This document shows, one piece after another, positions 1 through 8,392 of a DNA stretch of 14,714 nt. The stretch comes from Propionibacteriaceae bacterium (GTDB lineage: Bacteria; Actinomycetota; Actinomycetes; Propionibacteriales; Propionibacteriaceae): positions 1 to 14,714 of the forward strand of contig JAUMYR010000053.1 in NCBI GenBank assembly GCA_030528545.1, given 5' to 3'. Each line of letters starts with the position of its first letter. The first letter of the stretch is position 1. The notes under the pieces were generated by a model. It was not told where the DNA came from and ran no database searches. It worked only from the letters and a program-made list of their open reading frames with translations. A program made the position numbers and the translations under genes.

Positions 1-34
1 TCCGCGGGATGGCAGCGGGGGAAGGGAGCAGCCC

Positions 35-1231
35 ATGGCGGTGACACGCATGCGGGTCGGCGTCCCGCCGCAGCTGTGGGCGCTGGTCGCGGCGGCCTTC
101 GTCATCGCCATCGGCTACGGCCTCATCGCCCCGGTGCTGCCGACCTTCGCCCAAAGCTTCGACGTCGGGGTGACGGCCGCCTCCGCCGCGATCAGCGCCT
201 TCGCCTTCTCCCGGCTCGTCTTCGCCCCACCGTCGGGCTACCTGGTCACCCGGATCGGCGAGCGCCGGGTCTACCTCACCGGCCTGCTCATCGTCGCGCT
301 GGGACAGGTCATCACCGCCTACTCCCCGACCTATACCGTGCTGATCGCCTCCCGCATCGTCGGCGGGATCGGCTCGACGATGTTCACGGTTTCGGCGATG
401 GGCCTACTGATCCGTATCTCTCCTCCCCAGATCAGGGGGCGGGTGGCCAGCATGTACGCCTCCTCCTTCCTGCTGGGCGGGGTGCTGGGGCCGGTCATCG
501 GCGGTTCCCTGGTGGGTTTCGGCATGAGGCTGCCGTTCCTGGTCTACGCGGTGTCGCTGGTGGTGGCCGCGGGGGTGGTGTGGCTCTTCCTGCCCTCGGG
601 AATGGCCGCCTCCGCCAGCCCCGAGGCCGCACCCCGGGTGCTCTTCACCACCCGCGACGCGCTCCAGCACCCCACCTTCCGGGCCGCGCTGGTCTCCAGC
701 TTCGCCAACGGCTGGGTGAACTTCGGCGTCCGGCTCGCCCAGGTGCCGCTGCTGGTGACGGTCGCGCTCGCCGCCGAGCCCTGGGTCGCCGGGGCCGCGA
801 TGGCCGCCTTCGCCGCCGGGAACGGGATCGCCGTGACCCGGTCCGGGCGCTTCTCCGACCTCAGGGGACGCAAACCGCTGGTGCTGACCGGGTTGGTGAT
901 CTGCGGGCTGGCCACCGCCGTCACCGGCTGGTCCGGGTCTCAGTGGGTGGTGCTCGGCTGGTCCCTGCTCGCCGGGTTCGGGGTCGGGGTCATGGGCCCG
1001 GCCCAGCAGGCGGCACTCGCCGACATCATCGGCAACGAACGTTCCGGCGGTGGCGCGCTGGCCTCCTTCCAGATGGCCGCCGACCTGGGGGCCATCATCG
1101 GCCCGCTGGTGGCCGGGCTGCTGGCAGACCACTACGGCTTCGGGTGGGCTTTCGCGGTCTCCGGGATGCTGCTGGTCGCCTCGACTCTCGGCTGGTGGCG
1201 GGCCCCCGAGACCCGGCCCTTGGGTTCATAA
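35..1231 (+). CDS. MFS transporter (DHA1-like, 12 TM)
   Basis: A 398-residue inner-membrane transporter of the major facilitator superfamily, probably a proton-coupled exporter. Twelve hydrophobic segments are interrupted by a loop near residues 185-215. Motif A appears in the loop between helices 2 and 3 (GYLVTRIGERR, about 68-78) and again in the second half (GRFSDLRGRK, about 271-280). A motif-B-like RIVGGIG lies at 107-113. Helix 5 carries the antiporter motif C (GGVLGPVIGG, 148-157), which is typical of drug/H+ antiporters. The substrate cannot be read from sequence. The ATG at 35 is chosen over an in-frame ATG at 50 because AGGGAG sits six bases upstream of it. Only 34 bases precede the gene, so an upstream operon partner cannot be excluded. 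It converges with murJ, and no clear terminator is visible in the 19 bp between the two stops. Confidence 0.9.
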   Translation: MAVTRMRVGVPPQLWALVAAAFVIAIGYGLIAPVLPTFAQSFDVGVTAASAAISAFAFSRLVFAPPSGYLVTRIGERRVYLTGLLIVALGQVITAYSPTYTVLIASRIVGGIGSTMFTVSAMGLLIRISPPQIRGRVASMYASSFLLGGVLGPVIGGSLVGFGMRLPFLVYAVSLVVAAGVVWLFLPSGMAASASPEAAPRVLFTTRDALQHPTFRAALVSSFANGWVNFGVRLAQVPLLVTVALAAEPWVAGAAMAAFAAGNGIAVTRSGRFSDLRGRKPLVLTGLVICGLATAVTGWSGSQWVVLGWSLLAGFGVGVMGPAQQAALADIIGNERSGGGALASFQMAADLGAIIGPLVAGLLADHYGFGWAFAVSGMLLVASTLGWWRAPETRPLGS

Positions 1232-1250
1232 CCGCTAGCCAACGGTGGGA

Positions 1251-4200
1251 TCAGCCCAGCACCTGCACCTCGTTGATGCGGCCCTGGAAACGATCGCCGC
1301 TGGCCGCGGGCACCTTGGTCAGCCAGACCAGCACATACCGGGTGGTGGTCGGCTGGATGCTGATGTCGGCGGTCTCGCCCAGGTCGGAGGCCGAACCCAC
1401 CACCTGCCAGTCGTCGAGGGCCTCCCCGGGGGTGTCCCCGCCGATCACTCTGATCTCCAGCGAGGTCGGTTGCCCGCCAAGATTGACCCGGACCACCCGG
1501 ACGAGTTTCTCCTCGCCGAGATCCACGATGATGCCGACCCCCGGCTTGAGGCCGCCGAAGTCGGCCGACTTGCGGTACCGCTCGGTCGTCCACGCGGTCT
1601 CGGTCTTGCCGTCGAAGGCCAGCGGCACCAGCTTCGGGTTCTCCCCATCCCCGCCGAAGGGATCGAAGTCCTTACCGGCGAGGATCGCCCGGCCGACCGG
1701 AGGGCTGTCCGGGGTGATGCCCTGGGACGGCTGGGCCGACCCGCGGGTGGCGTTCTGGACCGCGATCACGGCCAACGAGATCAGCAGTGTCGCACCGACC
1801 ACGCTGACCAGGATCGTCAGCCAGCGGCGGCGCGGCTTGGCCAGCGGAGTCGCCGACACCGCGATCGGCGGGGGCTGGATCGTCAGGGGAACCGGCGGCA
1901 GATCGGGATCGTCGCTCTCGGACGCGGCAGCCTTCGGCAACTCGGCGGTCGCGTCCTCGGCCTGAGCTTCGGCCGGACGCCCGCCGCGAACGGTCGGGTA
2001 GCGCAACCGGTTCTCCAGGTCGGTGGAGGCATCGGTCATCCCCAGCACGCGATTCAGCGCGAAGACGATGTCGGAGGCGCTCTCCAGCGGGGGCTCACCG
2101 TCGCGGGGCAGTTCGGACAAGATCCGGTCGCAGATCGAATCGAGGACCGGCGACACCCCTTGACGCACCTGGCGTGGGGTCAGGTACTGACCGTCAGCAT
2201 CCCTCGGCGCGGCGCGCATCCCCCAGGCGTCCCCTCCCGGCCAGCGATACACCAAAGCGGCGTACAGCAGCTTGCCGAGAGCCCGGACGTCGGTGAGTTC
2301 TCGCTGGGTCCACGACCCTTTCTCACCATTGGTCGGTTCCAGGACCGCCTCGACCCCGAACCCCACGATCTTGACGTTGCCGGAGGCGGTGATGAGCACG
2401 GTATCGGGGCTCAGCCTCTCGTGGAACAGGCCCTGGGCGTGCATGCTGGTCATCGCGTCCGCGACCTCGCGGACGATCCAGGCCGCCTCGGTCGGGGTCA
2501 ACGGCCCGTTCTGCAGCAATTCCTCCAGGTTCTGGCCAGGGGTGTATTCGCACACCACATAGCCGCCGATCGGCAGCTCGGGATCGTCGCATTCGACGGC
2601 GTCCAGCACCCGCAGGAAGCGGGACTCGGTGGCGATGGCGCCCTTGCGGGCCGCGTCCAGCACCTCGGTCAGCCGGACGTTCGTGGTCGGCAACAAGTGA
2701 ACCAGCACCAGCCTCGACAGCACCTGATCGAAGGCCAGCCAGGTTTCGGTATCGCCCCGCCGAAGCAGCCTGTCGCGCAGGCTGTAGCGGTGGCTCAGCA
2801 ACTGTCCTGATTCCACGATTGGCGAAACTGTATCGCTGTTTTGGTCCACGGCGGCGGCTCTGCCCAGCGTGTCGACCCGCTCGTCCAGCCCATCCGCGAC
2901 GGCTGGGGTTTCCTCCTCGGCCAGTCCCGGGGTCTCGGCCGGGGCGCCCCTAGTCCCACGCTTCAGCACGGCCGCCACCGCGTCGGTCAGTTCCCGGATA
3001 TGGAACAGCCGGGCACCCCCCGCGAACCCGGCCAGGAAGACCACACCTCCGGCCAGGCCACCGAGCAGGTCCCCGCCCAGCCCGCCGGTGGCTCCGATGA
3101 CCCACACCGAGACCAGCCACGCCAGCACACCGGAGGGGACGCAGAACGCCGCCAGCCTGGTGACGAAACGCACGATCTCGTGGGCGTCCAGCGACGGAAG
3201 CTTGCGCTTCAGCGCCCGCATCGTCACCACGACGCCGATGGCATAGGCCAGCGACACCGATGCCGCGAGCGCGGGAGCCACCCACTCCGGGTCGCCGAAG
3301 GGCAGCACCAGCACCACCGCGAAGAGCGCGTTGAGCACCGCGATGAACAATTGCAGGAAGAACGCCCCCCGGGTGTCCTCCAGCGCGTAATAGGTGCGGT
3401 TACACACGAACTGGATCGTGTAGGGGACTAGGCCCACCGCGAAGGCCACCAGGGTCGTGCCGATATAGGCCGCTCCCTGGGCGCCCGACCCGTGTCCCAA
3501 CAGCACCCGGGCCAGGGGGTGGGCGAACACCGCCAGCAGCACCGAAGCCGGAACCAGCGCCAGCACCGCGAACTTGATCGTCTTGACGGTCTCGGCCGCC
3601 ACCCCAGCCAGGTCGTGTTCGGCGGCGAGCCGGGACGCGCTGGACAGCATCGCCGTCGCCAGGGAGACCGTGATGAGCGAATGCGGCAGCAGCCACAGCA
3701 TTTCGGCGCTGCTGTAGACCGTCATCCCGGCGCCGCGTCCGCCAGGGGTGGCCGAACTGGCGAGTCGCTGCACCACGATCAGCGTGAGCTGGCTGACCAC
3801 AACATAGTAGATCGTCCACTTGGCCAGGTGGGCGGTCTTGCCCAAGCCAGCGCCGCGCAGGTCGAACCGGGGACGGAACCTGAACCCGGTGCGTTTCATA
3901 TAGGGCAATAGGACGAGGAACTGGGCGACGATGCCGAGGGTCGAACCGATGCCGAGCACCAGCACCTGGCCCGTGGTGAACGGGGCAGAGGGGTCCCCGA
4001 TCCCCCACACCAGGAAGTACAGGCCGAAGACCGCGATCGAGATGATGTTGTTGACGATCGGCGCCCACATGCCGGGGGTGAACTGGTCGCGGGCGTTCAG
4101 CACCTGGCTGAGCAGGAAGAACACCCCATAGAAGAACAGCTGGGGCACGCACAGGTAGGTCAGCAGCACCATGCCCGAGTAGTGTTCGGCCAGGGCATCG

Positions 4201-4583
4201 GTCCGCCAGGCGCCGGAGACATAGATATACAGCAGGACCGGGGAAGCCACGGTCAGCAGCACCGTCACACTGCCGATAGCTAGGGTGAACGCGGTCAGGA
4301 TGCGATTGACATAGGCCTCACCGCCGTCGGCGTCGTGTTTGATCGCACGGACGATCTGCGGGACCAGCACCGTGTTGAGCACCCCACCGGCCAGGAACAG
4401 CAGCAGGGTGTTCGGGATCAGGTTGGCGAACCAGAAGATCTCCCCCTGCCGGGTGCTCGACCCCAGGATCGCCAGGATCAACGCCAGCCTCACCAGCCCG
4501 AGGACGCGGCTGATGAGAGTCCCCGATCCCATCACCGCGACGGCTTTCACCAGCCGGTTCGTGGTCGAGACTTCAGCTTTCAC
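1251..4583 (-). CDS. murJ: Lipid II flippase MurJ fused to pseudokinase and discoidin-like domain
   Basis: A 1110-residue MviN/MurJ protein, which flips lipid II across the membrane for peptidoglycan synthesis. Residues 1 to about 530 form the multi-helix flippase core; R26 and R32 match conserved MurJ arginines, while the later LPNLLRR-like segment reads IPNTLLL (56-62). A linker leads to a kinase-fold domain (about 598-850) lacking key residues: no glycine loop, no VAIK lysine (LVLVHLL, 625-631), HERLSPD in place of HRDLKPxN (721-727) and VGFG in place of DFG (740-743). It should be a pseudokinase. One helix (921-943) then leads to an extracellular discoidin/F5-8-type-C-like domain (about 965-1110, with LAFDGKTETAW). 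The same plan is known for mycobacterial MviN (Rv3910), whose pseudokinase recruits the FHA protein FhaA after phosphorylation. The GTG start at 4583 shares one base with the upstream TAG and has AGGGAG eight bases before it. Confidence 0.95.
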   Translation of the reverse strand: MKAEVSTTNRLVKAVAVMGSGTLISRVLGLVRLALILAILGSSTRQGEIFWFANLIPNTLLLFLAGGVLNTVLVPQIVRAIKHDADGGEAYVNRILTAFTLAIGSVTVLLTVASPVLLYIYVSGAWRTDALAEHYSGMVLLTYLCVPQLFFYGVFFLLSQVLNARDQFTPGMWAPIVNNIISIAVFGLYFLVWGIGDPSAPFTTGQVLVLGIGSTLGIVAQFLVLLPYMKRTGFRFRPRFDLRGAGLGKTAHLAKWTIYYVVVSQLTLIVVQRLASSATPGGRGAGMTVYSSAEMLWLLPHSLITVSLATAMLSSASRLAAEHDLAGVAAETVKTIKFAVLALVPASVLLAVFAHPLARVLLGHGSGAQGAAYIGTTLVAFAVGLVPYTIQFVCNRTYYALEDTRGAFFLQLFIAVLNALFAVVLVLPFGDPEWVAPALAASVSLAYAIGVVVTMRALKRKLPSLDAHEIVRFVTRLAAFCVPSGVLAWLVSVWVIGATGGLGGDLLGGLAGGVVFLAGFAGGARLFHIRELTDAVAAVLKRGTRGAPAETPGLAEEETPAVADGLDERVDTLGRAAAVDQNSDTVSPIVESGQLLSHRYSLRDRLLRRGDTETWLAFDQVLSRLVLVHLLPTTNVRLTEVLDAARKGAIATESRFLRVLDAVECDDPELPIGGYVVCEYTPGQNLEELLQNGPLTPTEAAWIVREVADAMTSMHAQGLFHERLSPDTVLITASGNVKIVGFGVEAVLEPTNGEKGSWTQRELTDVRALGKLLYAALVYRWPGGDAWGMRAAPRDADGQYLTPRQVRQGVSPVLDSICDRILSELPRDGEPPLESASDIVFALNRVLGMTDASTDLENRLRYPTVRGGRPAEAQAEDATAELPKAAASESDDPDLPPVPLTIQPPPIAVSATPLAKPRRRWLTILVSVVGATLLISLAVIAVQNATRGSAQPSQGITPDSPPVGRAILAGKDFDPFGGDGENPKLVPLAFDGKTETAWTTERYRKSADFGGLKPGVGIIVDLGEEKLVRVVRVNLGGQPTSLEIRVIGGDTPGEALDDWQVVGSASDLGETADISIQPTTTRYVLVWLTKVPAASGDRFQGRINEVQVLG

Positions 4584-6478
4584 TAGGGGGCTCCCTTCGC
4601 CGCGGCCTCGCGTTGCACGGCCCTGATCCGCCATACGGTGCCGCCGATCACCAGCACGGCGGAGGCCACGATGATGACCCATCCGATCAGCCCGGCCTCG
4701 GTGGAGACGATCTCGATGGTGTGGACGTCACCGAGGCGGCGCCCCGACTCGGTGCTCAGCTGGGCCGTCACATCGACGACCCCGTTGCTGGTGGCGTGCA
4801 CTTCGGCGTTGATGCTGGTGGTCTCGCCTGCCGACAACTCCACCACCTCGGTGTCGCCCACCCGGATGCGTTGCGGGTTGGAACTGGTGAAGGTGACCTT
4901 GACTCGCACCGGGGAAGCCGAACGGTTCGACACGCTGAGCGGGAACTGGTTGTTGCGGGCCGCCATGACGACGCTGGGCTGGCTGCGCAGCAGCAGCTCG
5001 TCCTCGTTGGGAAGGAACCGGGCCGCTTCGGTCAGGTATGCCAGGGTCCCAGCCGGGGTCAGGTTCCGCGACATGGCGTTGGTGGCGATCCTTGCGACCC
5101 GGGCCTCAATGTCGGGCCCGGACAGTTCCAAGGCGAAGGGGACCGCCTGGATCCACGCCTGTAGTTTCTCGGAGACCTCCGGGTCGCTGGCCACCGGGCT
5201 GGTGGCGGCACACTCCCCGTCCGGCGTCCGCGGTAAGCCGGTGAGCGGGGTGAGGGTGCGTCCCTGGGAACCGAGAGAGACGATGGTGTCCATATCGGCC
5301 TCGGATTCCACGATCCGCACCATCGGCCTGCCCGAGAGCGCACCCACGACCTCTTCCGCCAGGACGTGCTGACTCACCCGCTGGGGGATGAACGACAGGG
5401 GCCGCAGCGTGGCGAGGGGGAAGACGGTGGAGCCCACGACCCGGTCGGTGTGGCCCGTGCAGGCCGGAGAGATCATCACCGCCGACGGGCTCAGCGAGGA
5501 CGCGAACTCTTCAGACCCGCCCAGCACGGCCAGCGGCAGGAGGGCGGCCGGGTTGCCGTTGGCGGCGCTCGCCTCCTGGGAACGGTTGAGCACCCGACTC
5601 ACCGAGTCCGGGTTTCCGGCGATGAAACTCTCCCTCAGGTTGGGATTGGCATAGGGCAGGCGGAACCCATGGCCGTTGCGGATCAGAGCCTCCAGCCGGG
5701 CCAGCCAGGCGCTGGCCTCCGGTAGCGGACCGGCGGTGGTGCCGCCGACGATGTGGTTCTCGGTGAGCGCGCGCACCTCGTCGACCAGGCCAGGGTCGAT
5801 GGCGAAGGTCGCTCCCGGACGCTCGGCGAAGTCGAGGAGCCTGCTGAGCCGTCCCCGCAGTTCCCCGGCGAGGTGGTCGTCGGTGAATATCCCGATCCCG
5901 GTCATGCTTGGCTTGCTGGCGAGCACGGTCACCGCCGCGTAGGGGACCTCGTCTGGGGCCAGGGGCAAGACCCAGCGGTCGATCCCGACGGTGGTGACTG
6001 GTCCCCTGGGTGGCAGCGCCCGGACGTGTACCCCCAGGCTGTAGACCCCGGCCGAGGTGAAACCCAGCTGCTCGGTGGTGGCGCGCAGCGTGAATGGTTC
6101 GGATTCGCCGGGGTTGAGGGGTTCGCTCTGGCGCAGCGTCACCATGTTTCCGCTGGCCTCGTCCCGGAGTCTGCCGCCGGGCACATCGCCGGGGTCGGCG
6201 GCGGTGAGTTCGGTCAGCCGCTCCGGGGTGGTGACGGGGGTGGAGTCGCGCCACAGTTCGGCGGTCACCCAGGTCAGCGGGGACTGGGAGATGTTGGTCA
6301 AGCTCCCGTGAACCTCGACGGTCGCCGCCTCACCCGGTTTGAGCCTCTCTGGGGTGACCCGGGTCACCCGGACCAGGACCGGATAGTCGTCGGCGGCGTG
6401 AGCCGGGAGCGGTGACAGCGCGGTGAGGACGCCGAAGACTAGGCACAGCGCGGCCCAGATCGTTCGACTCCTCTTCAC
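4583..6478 (-). CDS. DUF6049-like secreted, membrane-anchored protein
   Basis: A 631-residue protein with a classic signal peptide (MKRSR n-region, hydrophobic core, cleavage likely after AHA near residue 28), a large extracytoplasmic region, one C-terminal helix (about 597-616) and a basic tail (RIRAVQRE). This is type I topology with the body outside the cell. It matches, by layout and gene position, the actinobacterial DUF6049 family exemplified by Rv3909 next to mviN in M. tuberculosis; the biochemical role is unknown. The coupling to murJ suggests a cell-wall function. The region near 517-580 (VSNRSASPVRVKV, VGDTEVVELSAGETTSI) looks like a beta-sandwich. I prefer the GTG at 6478 because TACCAT ends seven bases before it, giving a leaderless start and an ideal MKRSR n-region. 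The ATG at 6487, which adds three residues, has no Shine-Dalgarno sequence. Confidence 0.85.
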   Translation of the reverse strand: MKRSRTIWAALCLVFGVLTALSPLPAHAADDYPVLVRVTRVTPERLKPGEAATVEVHGSLTNISQSPLTWVTAELWRDSTPVTTPERLTELTAADPGDVPGGRLRDEASGNMVTLRQSEPLNPGESEPFTLRATTEQLGFTSAGVYSLGVHVRALPPRGPVTTVGIDRWVLPLAPDEVPYAAVTVLASKPSMTGIGIFTDDHLAGELRGRLSRLLDFAERPGATFAIDPGLVDEVRALTENHIVGGTTAGPLPEASAWLARLEALIRNGHGFRLPYANPNLRESFIAGNPDSVSRVLNRSQEASAANGNPAALLPLAVLGGSEEFASSLSPSAVMISPACTGHTDRVVGSTVFPLATLRPLSFIPQRVSQHVLAEEVVGALSGRPMVRIVESEADMDTIVSLGSQGRTLTPLTGLPRTPDGECAATSPVASDPEVSEKLQAWIQAVPFALELSGPDIEARVARIATNAMSRNLTPAGTLAYLTEAARFLPNEDELLLRSQPSVVMAARNNQFPLSVSNRSASPVRVKVTFTSSNPQRIRVGDTEVVELSAGETTSINAEVHATSNGVVDVTAQLSTESGRRLGDVHTIEIVSTEAGLIGWVIIVASAVLVIGGTVWRIRAVQREAAAKGAP

Positions 6479-6491
6479 CGTCCCCATGGTA
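6479..6491 (-). promoter_or_regulatory. Putative -10 element and leaderless start for DUF6049 gene
   Basis: Reading the minus strand, TACCAT (6491 down to 6486) matches the actinobacterial -10 consensus TAnnnT. It is followed by seven bases and then the GTG at 6478. No -35 match is clear. If real, the DUF6049-murJ pair has its own promoter, separate from cca. Confidence 0.45.
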
Positions 6492-6709
6492 CGGGGTCAG
6501 CCCGTGGGCGCGGCGCCCGTAGCCTTCGCGTCCTAATCCGGGTGTGGTGGGCTGGTGCCAACCCTGCCCAGGCGTCCGGGGCCGTCACCGGTCAGTCCTG
6601 CTGATCCCCGACCGGCCCGGGTGGCCATGGGCTCAGGCCCGCGGTCCTGAGTTGGGGTCCCTCTCCCAAGACCGGTGTGGGGCGTCCGCTGGGCGGGAAC
6701 GGGTACGGG
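6492..6709. other. Spacer between cca and the DUF6049 gene
   Basis: A 218-bp gap between two co-oriented genes. It contains an inverted repeat CCGGTC...GACCGG (6588-6593 and 6610-6615) and, inside it, an alternative hairpin GGTCAG/CTGA(T)CC (6590-6607). Neither is followed by a T-run on the minus strand, so neither is a convincing intrinsic terminator. No coding potential was recognised. In mycobacteria a NUDIX gene (mutT4) sits between pcnA and the DUF6049 gene; nothing like it is present here. Confidence 0.3.
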
Positions 6710-8149
6710 TCAGCTGTGTTGGGCCTGCCACCAGGCCTTGAGTTCGGCGGTGGCGCGTTCGGGCCCGAGCGGCCCGTGCTCCATGCGCAACTCCAGGAGG
6801 TGCTTGTAGGCCTGGCCGACCTCGCGGCCGGGGCCGATCCCGAGGATCTCCATGATCTGGTTGCCGTCGAGATCGGGACGCATGGCGTCCAGTTCCTCCT
6901 GCTCGGCCAGCATGTCGATGCGCCACTCCAGCTGCTCATAGGTGGTTTGCAGGCGGGCCGCCTTGCGGGCGTTGCGGGTGGTGCAGTCGGCGCGGGTGAG
7001 GATGTGCAGGCGCTCCAGTTCGTCTCCGGCGTCGCGGACGTAGCGGCGCACCGCCGAATCCGTCCACTGGCCCTCCCCGTAGCCGTGGAAGCGCAGGTGC
7101 AATTCGATGAGCTTGCACACCGAGGAGATGGTGGCGCTGGGGTAGTTGAGGGCCCGCAGCCTCTTCTTGGCGAGTTTCGCCCCGACGATGTCGTGGTGGT
7201 GGAAGGTCACCTTCGAACCCTCGAAGCGTTTGGTCGCGGGTTTGCCGATGTCGTGCAGCAGAGCCGCCAGCCGGTTCACCAGGTCGGGGGCGTGCCCGCG
7301 GGCCTTCTCCAACGCGATCGCCTGGTCCAATACCTTCAGGGAGTGGGCGTAGACGTCCTTGTGGCGTCCGTGTTCGTCGGTCTCGCGGCGCAGCGCCGAC
7401 AATTCGGGCAGGACCCGGTCGGCGACGCCGGTGGTGACCAGCAGGTCGAGCCCGGCGCGCGGGGAATCCGTGAGCAGCAGGCCGTTCAGTTCGGCCGCGA
7501 TCCGCTCCACCGAGACGATGTCGATGCGCTCGGCCATCTCGGTCATCGCCTGGCGCACGTCCTCGGCCACGCTGAAGCCCAGCCGGGACGCGAACCTGGC
7601 GGCCCGCATCATGCGTAGCGGATCGTCGCTGAAGGACTGCTCGGCGGTCGCTGGGGTGCGGATCAGGCCCGAGGCTAGGTCTTTCAGCCCCCCGTGGGGG
7701 TCGACGAACTCCCTGGTGACCACGTTGACCGCCATGGCATTGATGGTGAAGTCGCGCCGGACCAGGTCGTCGGCGATGCGTTCTCCGTAGACGACTTCGG
7801 GTTTGCGGGTGGCCTGGGCGTAGGTATCGGCGCGGAAGGTCGTGATCTCGATGACCCAGTCGGAGTCGCCACTGCGGTGGCGGGCGCCGATCGTGCCGAA
7901 CTCCTTGCCGATGTCCCACACCGCGGGGGTGAAGTCGCGCAGGATCTTCTCGGTGGTTTCGGGCCGGGCCGAGGTGGTGAAGTCGAGGTCGTGGCCGAGG
8001 GTGCCCAGCAGGGCGTCCCGCACGCTCCCGCCGACGAGATAGAGCTCGTGTCCGGCCGCGTCGAACCGGCGTCCGAGGTCGTCGATGACCCCCGAGATCC
8101 GCATGAGCTGGGCGACCGCGTTTCGCTGGGCTTGGTTCAGACTTGGCAC
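6710..8149 (-). CDS. cca: CCA tRNA nucleotidyltransferase with HD domain
   Basis: A 479-residue class II nucleotidyltransferase (often annotated pcnA in this phylum) that adds or repairs the 3' CCA of tRNAs using CTP and ATP. The N-terminal head has the nucleotide-binding GGSVRDALLG (40-49), the metal-binding DLD (D54, D56) and RRDFTINAMAVN (131-142). The RNA-binding neck contains SDDPLRMMRAARFASRLGF (174-192). A C-terminal HD domain follows, with H299/D300 in LLHDIGK and HHHD (317-320). Length matches the mycobacterial protein at about 480 residues. The start is GTG at 8149, giving MPSLNQAQ; no Shine-Dalgarno is visible, but TAAAAT lies eight bases upstream, suggesting a leaderless mRNA. An ATG at 8151 is out of frame and stops at once, and in-frame M16 (8104) would shorten the head. 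Transcribed divergently from disA. Confidence 0.95.
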   Translation of the reverse strand: MPSLNQAQRNAVAQLMRISGVIDDLGRRFDAAGHELYLVGGSVRDALLGTLGHDLDFTTSARPETTEKILRDFTPAVWDIGKEFGTIGARHRSGDSDWVIEITTFRADTYAQATRKPEVVYGERIADDLVRRDFTINAMAVNVVTREFVDPHGGLKDLASGLIRTPATAEQSFSDDPLRMMRAARFASRLGFSVAEDVRQAMTEMAERIDIVSVERIAAELNGLLLTDSPRAGLDLLVTTGVADRVLPELSALRRETDEHGRHKDVYAHSLKVLDQAIALEKARGHAPDLVNRLAALLHDIGKPATKRFEGSKVTFHHHDIVGAKLAKKRLRALNYPSATISSVCKLIELHLRFHGYGEGQWTDSAVRRYVRDAGDELERLHILTRADCTTRNARKAARLQTTYEQLEWRIDMLAEQEELDAMRPDLDGNQIMEILGIGPGREVGQAYKHLLELRMEHGPLGPERATAELKAWWQAQHS

Positions 8150-8163
8150 ATCGGGCGATTTTA
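8150..8163 (-). promoter_or_regulatory. Putative -10 element and leaderless start of cca
   Basis: On the minus strand, TAAAAT (8163 down to 8158) is a good TAnnnT -10 match. Eight bases separate it from the GTG start, about where transcription would begin. No recognisable -35 at 17 bp spacing. A perfect 10-bp palindrome CCCGCGCGGG (8177-8186) lies just upstream, over the expected -35 zone, and could be an operator. Confidence 0.5.
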
Positions 8164-8176
8164 CCCGCCGTCTCAC

Positions 8177-8351
8177 CCCGCGCGGGTTCTCTTTCGCTCC
8201 ACGCGGGCACCGGGGGCGGGGCTGCCTGGACGATCGGACTCCACGCCGCGGCCCACCCCAGATCCACGGCGGACATCCACAGCGAACTGGTCCCGGCCGG
8301 GATGCTCGCCTCCGGGCGACCAAGGGGCAAGTGCGCAAGTCGTTGCGTGGA
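8177..8351. repeat. Palindrome and repeated TCCAC motifs in the cca/disA divergent spacer
   Basis: The 243-bp spacer between the divergent starts of cca and disA carries the palindrome CCCGCGCGGG at 8177-8186. It also carries four forward TCCAC motifs (8208, 8240, 8263, 8276) and one reverse copy (GCGTGGA, 8345-8351). The copy at 8273-8281, ACATCCACA, matches seven of nine positions of a DnaA-box consensus; the others are poorer. The spacing is irregular. This could be a regulator-binding cluster or chance in GC-rich DNA. Confidence 0.25.
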
Positions 8352-8379
8352 TGGCGGGTGAAGTCCGGGCTGGGGGCCT

Positions 8380-8392
8380 TAGGATGATCGGC
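8380..8392 (+). promoter_or_regulatory. Putative -10 element and leaderless start of disA
   Basis: TAGGAT (8380-8385) fits TAnnnT and is followed by seven bases and the ATG at 8393. The same bases include AGGA eight bases from the ATG, so a weak Shine-Dalgarno reading is also possible. No convincing -35. Confidence 0.45.

Noticed and set aside
21..34. GAAGGGAGCAGCCC resembles the conserved loop region of bacterial SRP RNA.
   Set aside because: The matching 5' arm (GGTCAGG) is absent and the string doubles as a well-spaced Shine-Dalgarno sequence for the MFS gene, so it is most likely chance.
2016..2790. Separate active Ser/Thr protein kinase gene.
   Set aside because: The domain is in frame with the MurJ core and lacks the catalytic lysine, HRD and DFG aspartates; it is part of the fusion and should be inactive.
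1245..2810. Long plus-strand open frame opposite the 3' half of murJ.
   Set aside because: The opposite strand encodes recognisable pseudokinase and discoidin-like domains; this frame has no recognisable domain and low-complexity Arg/Gln/His composition.
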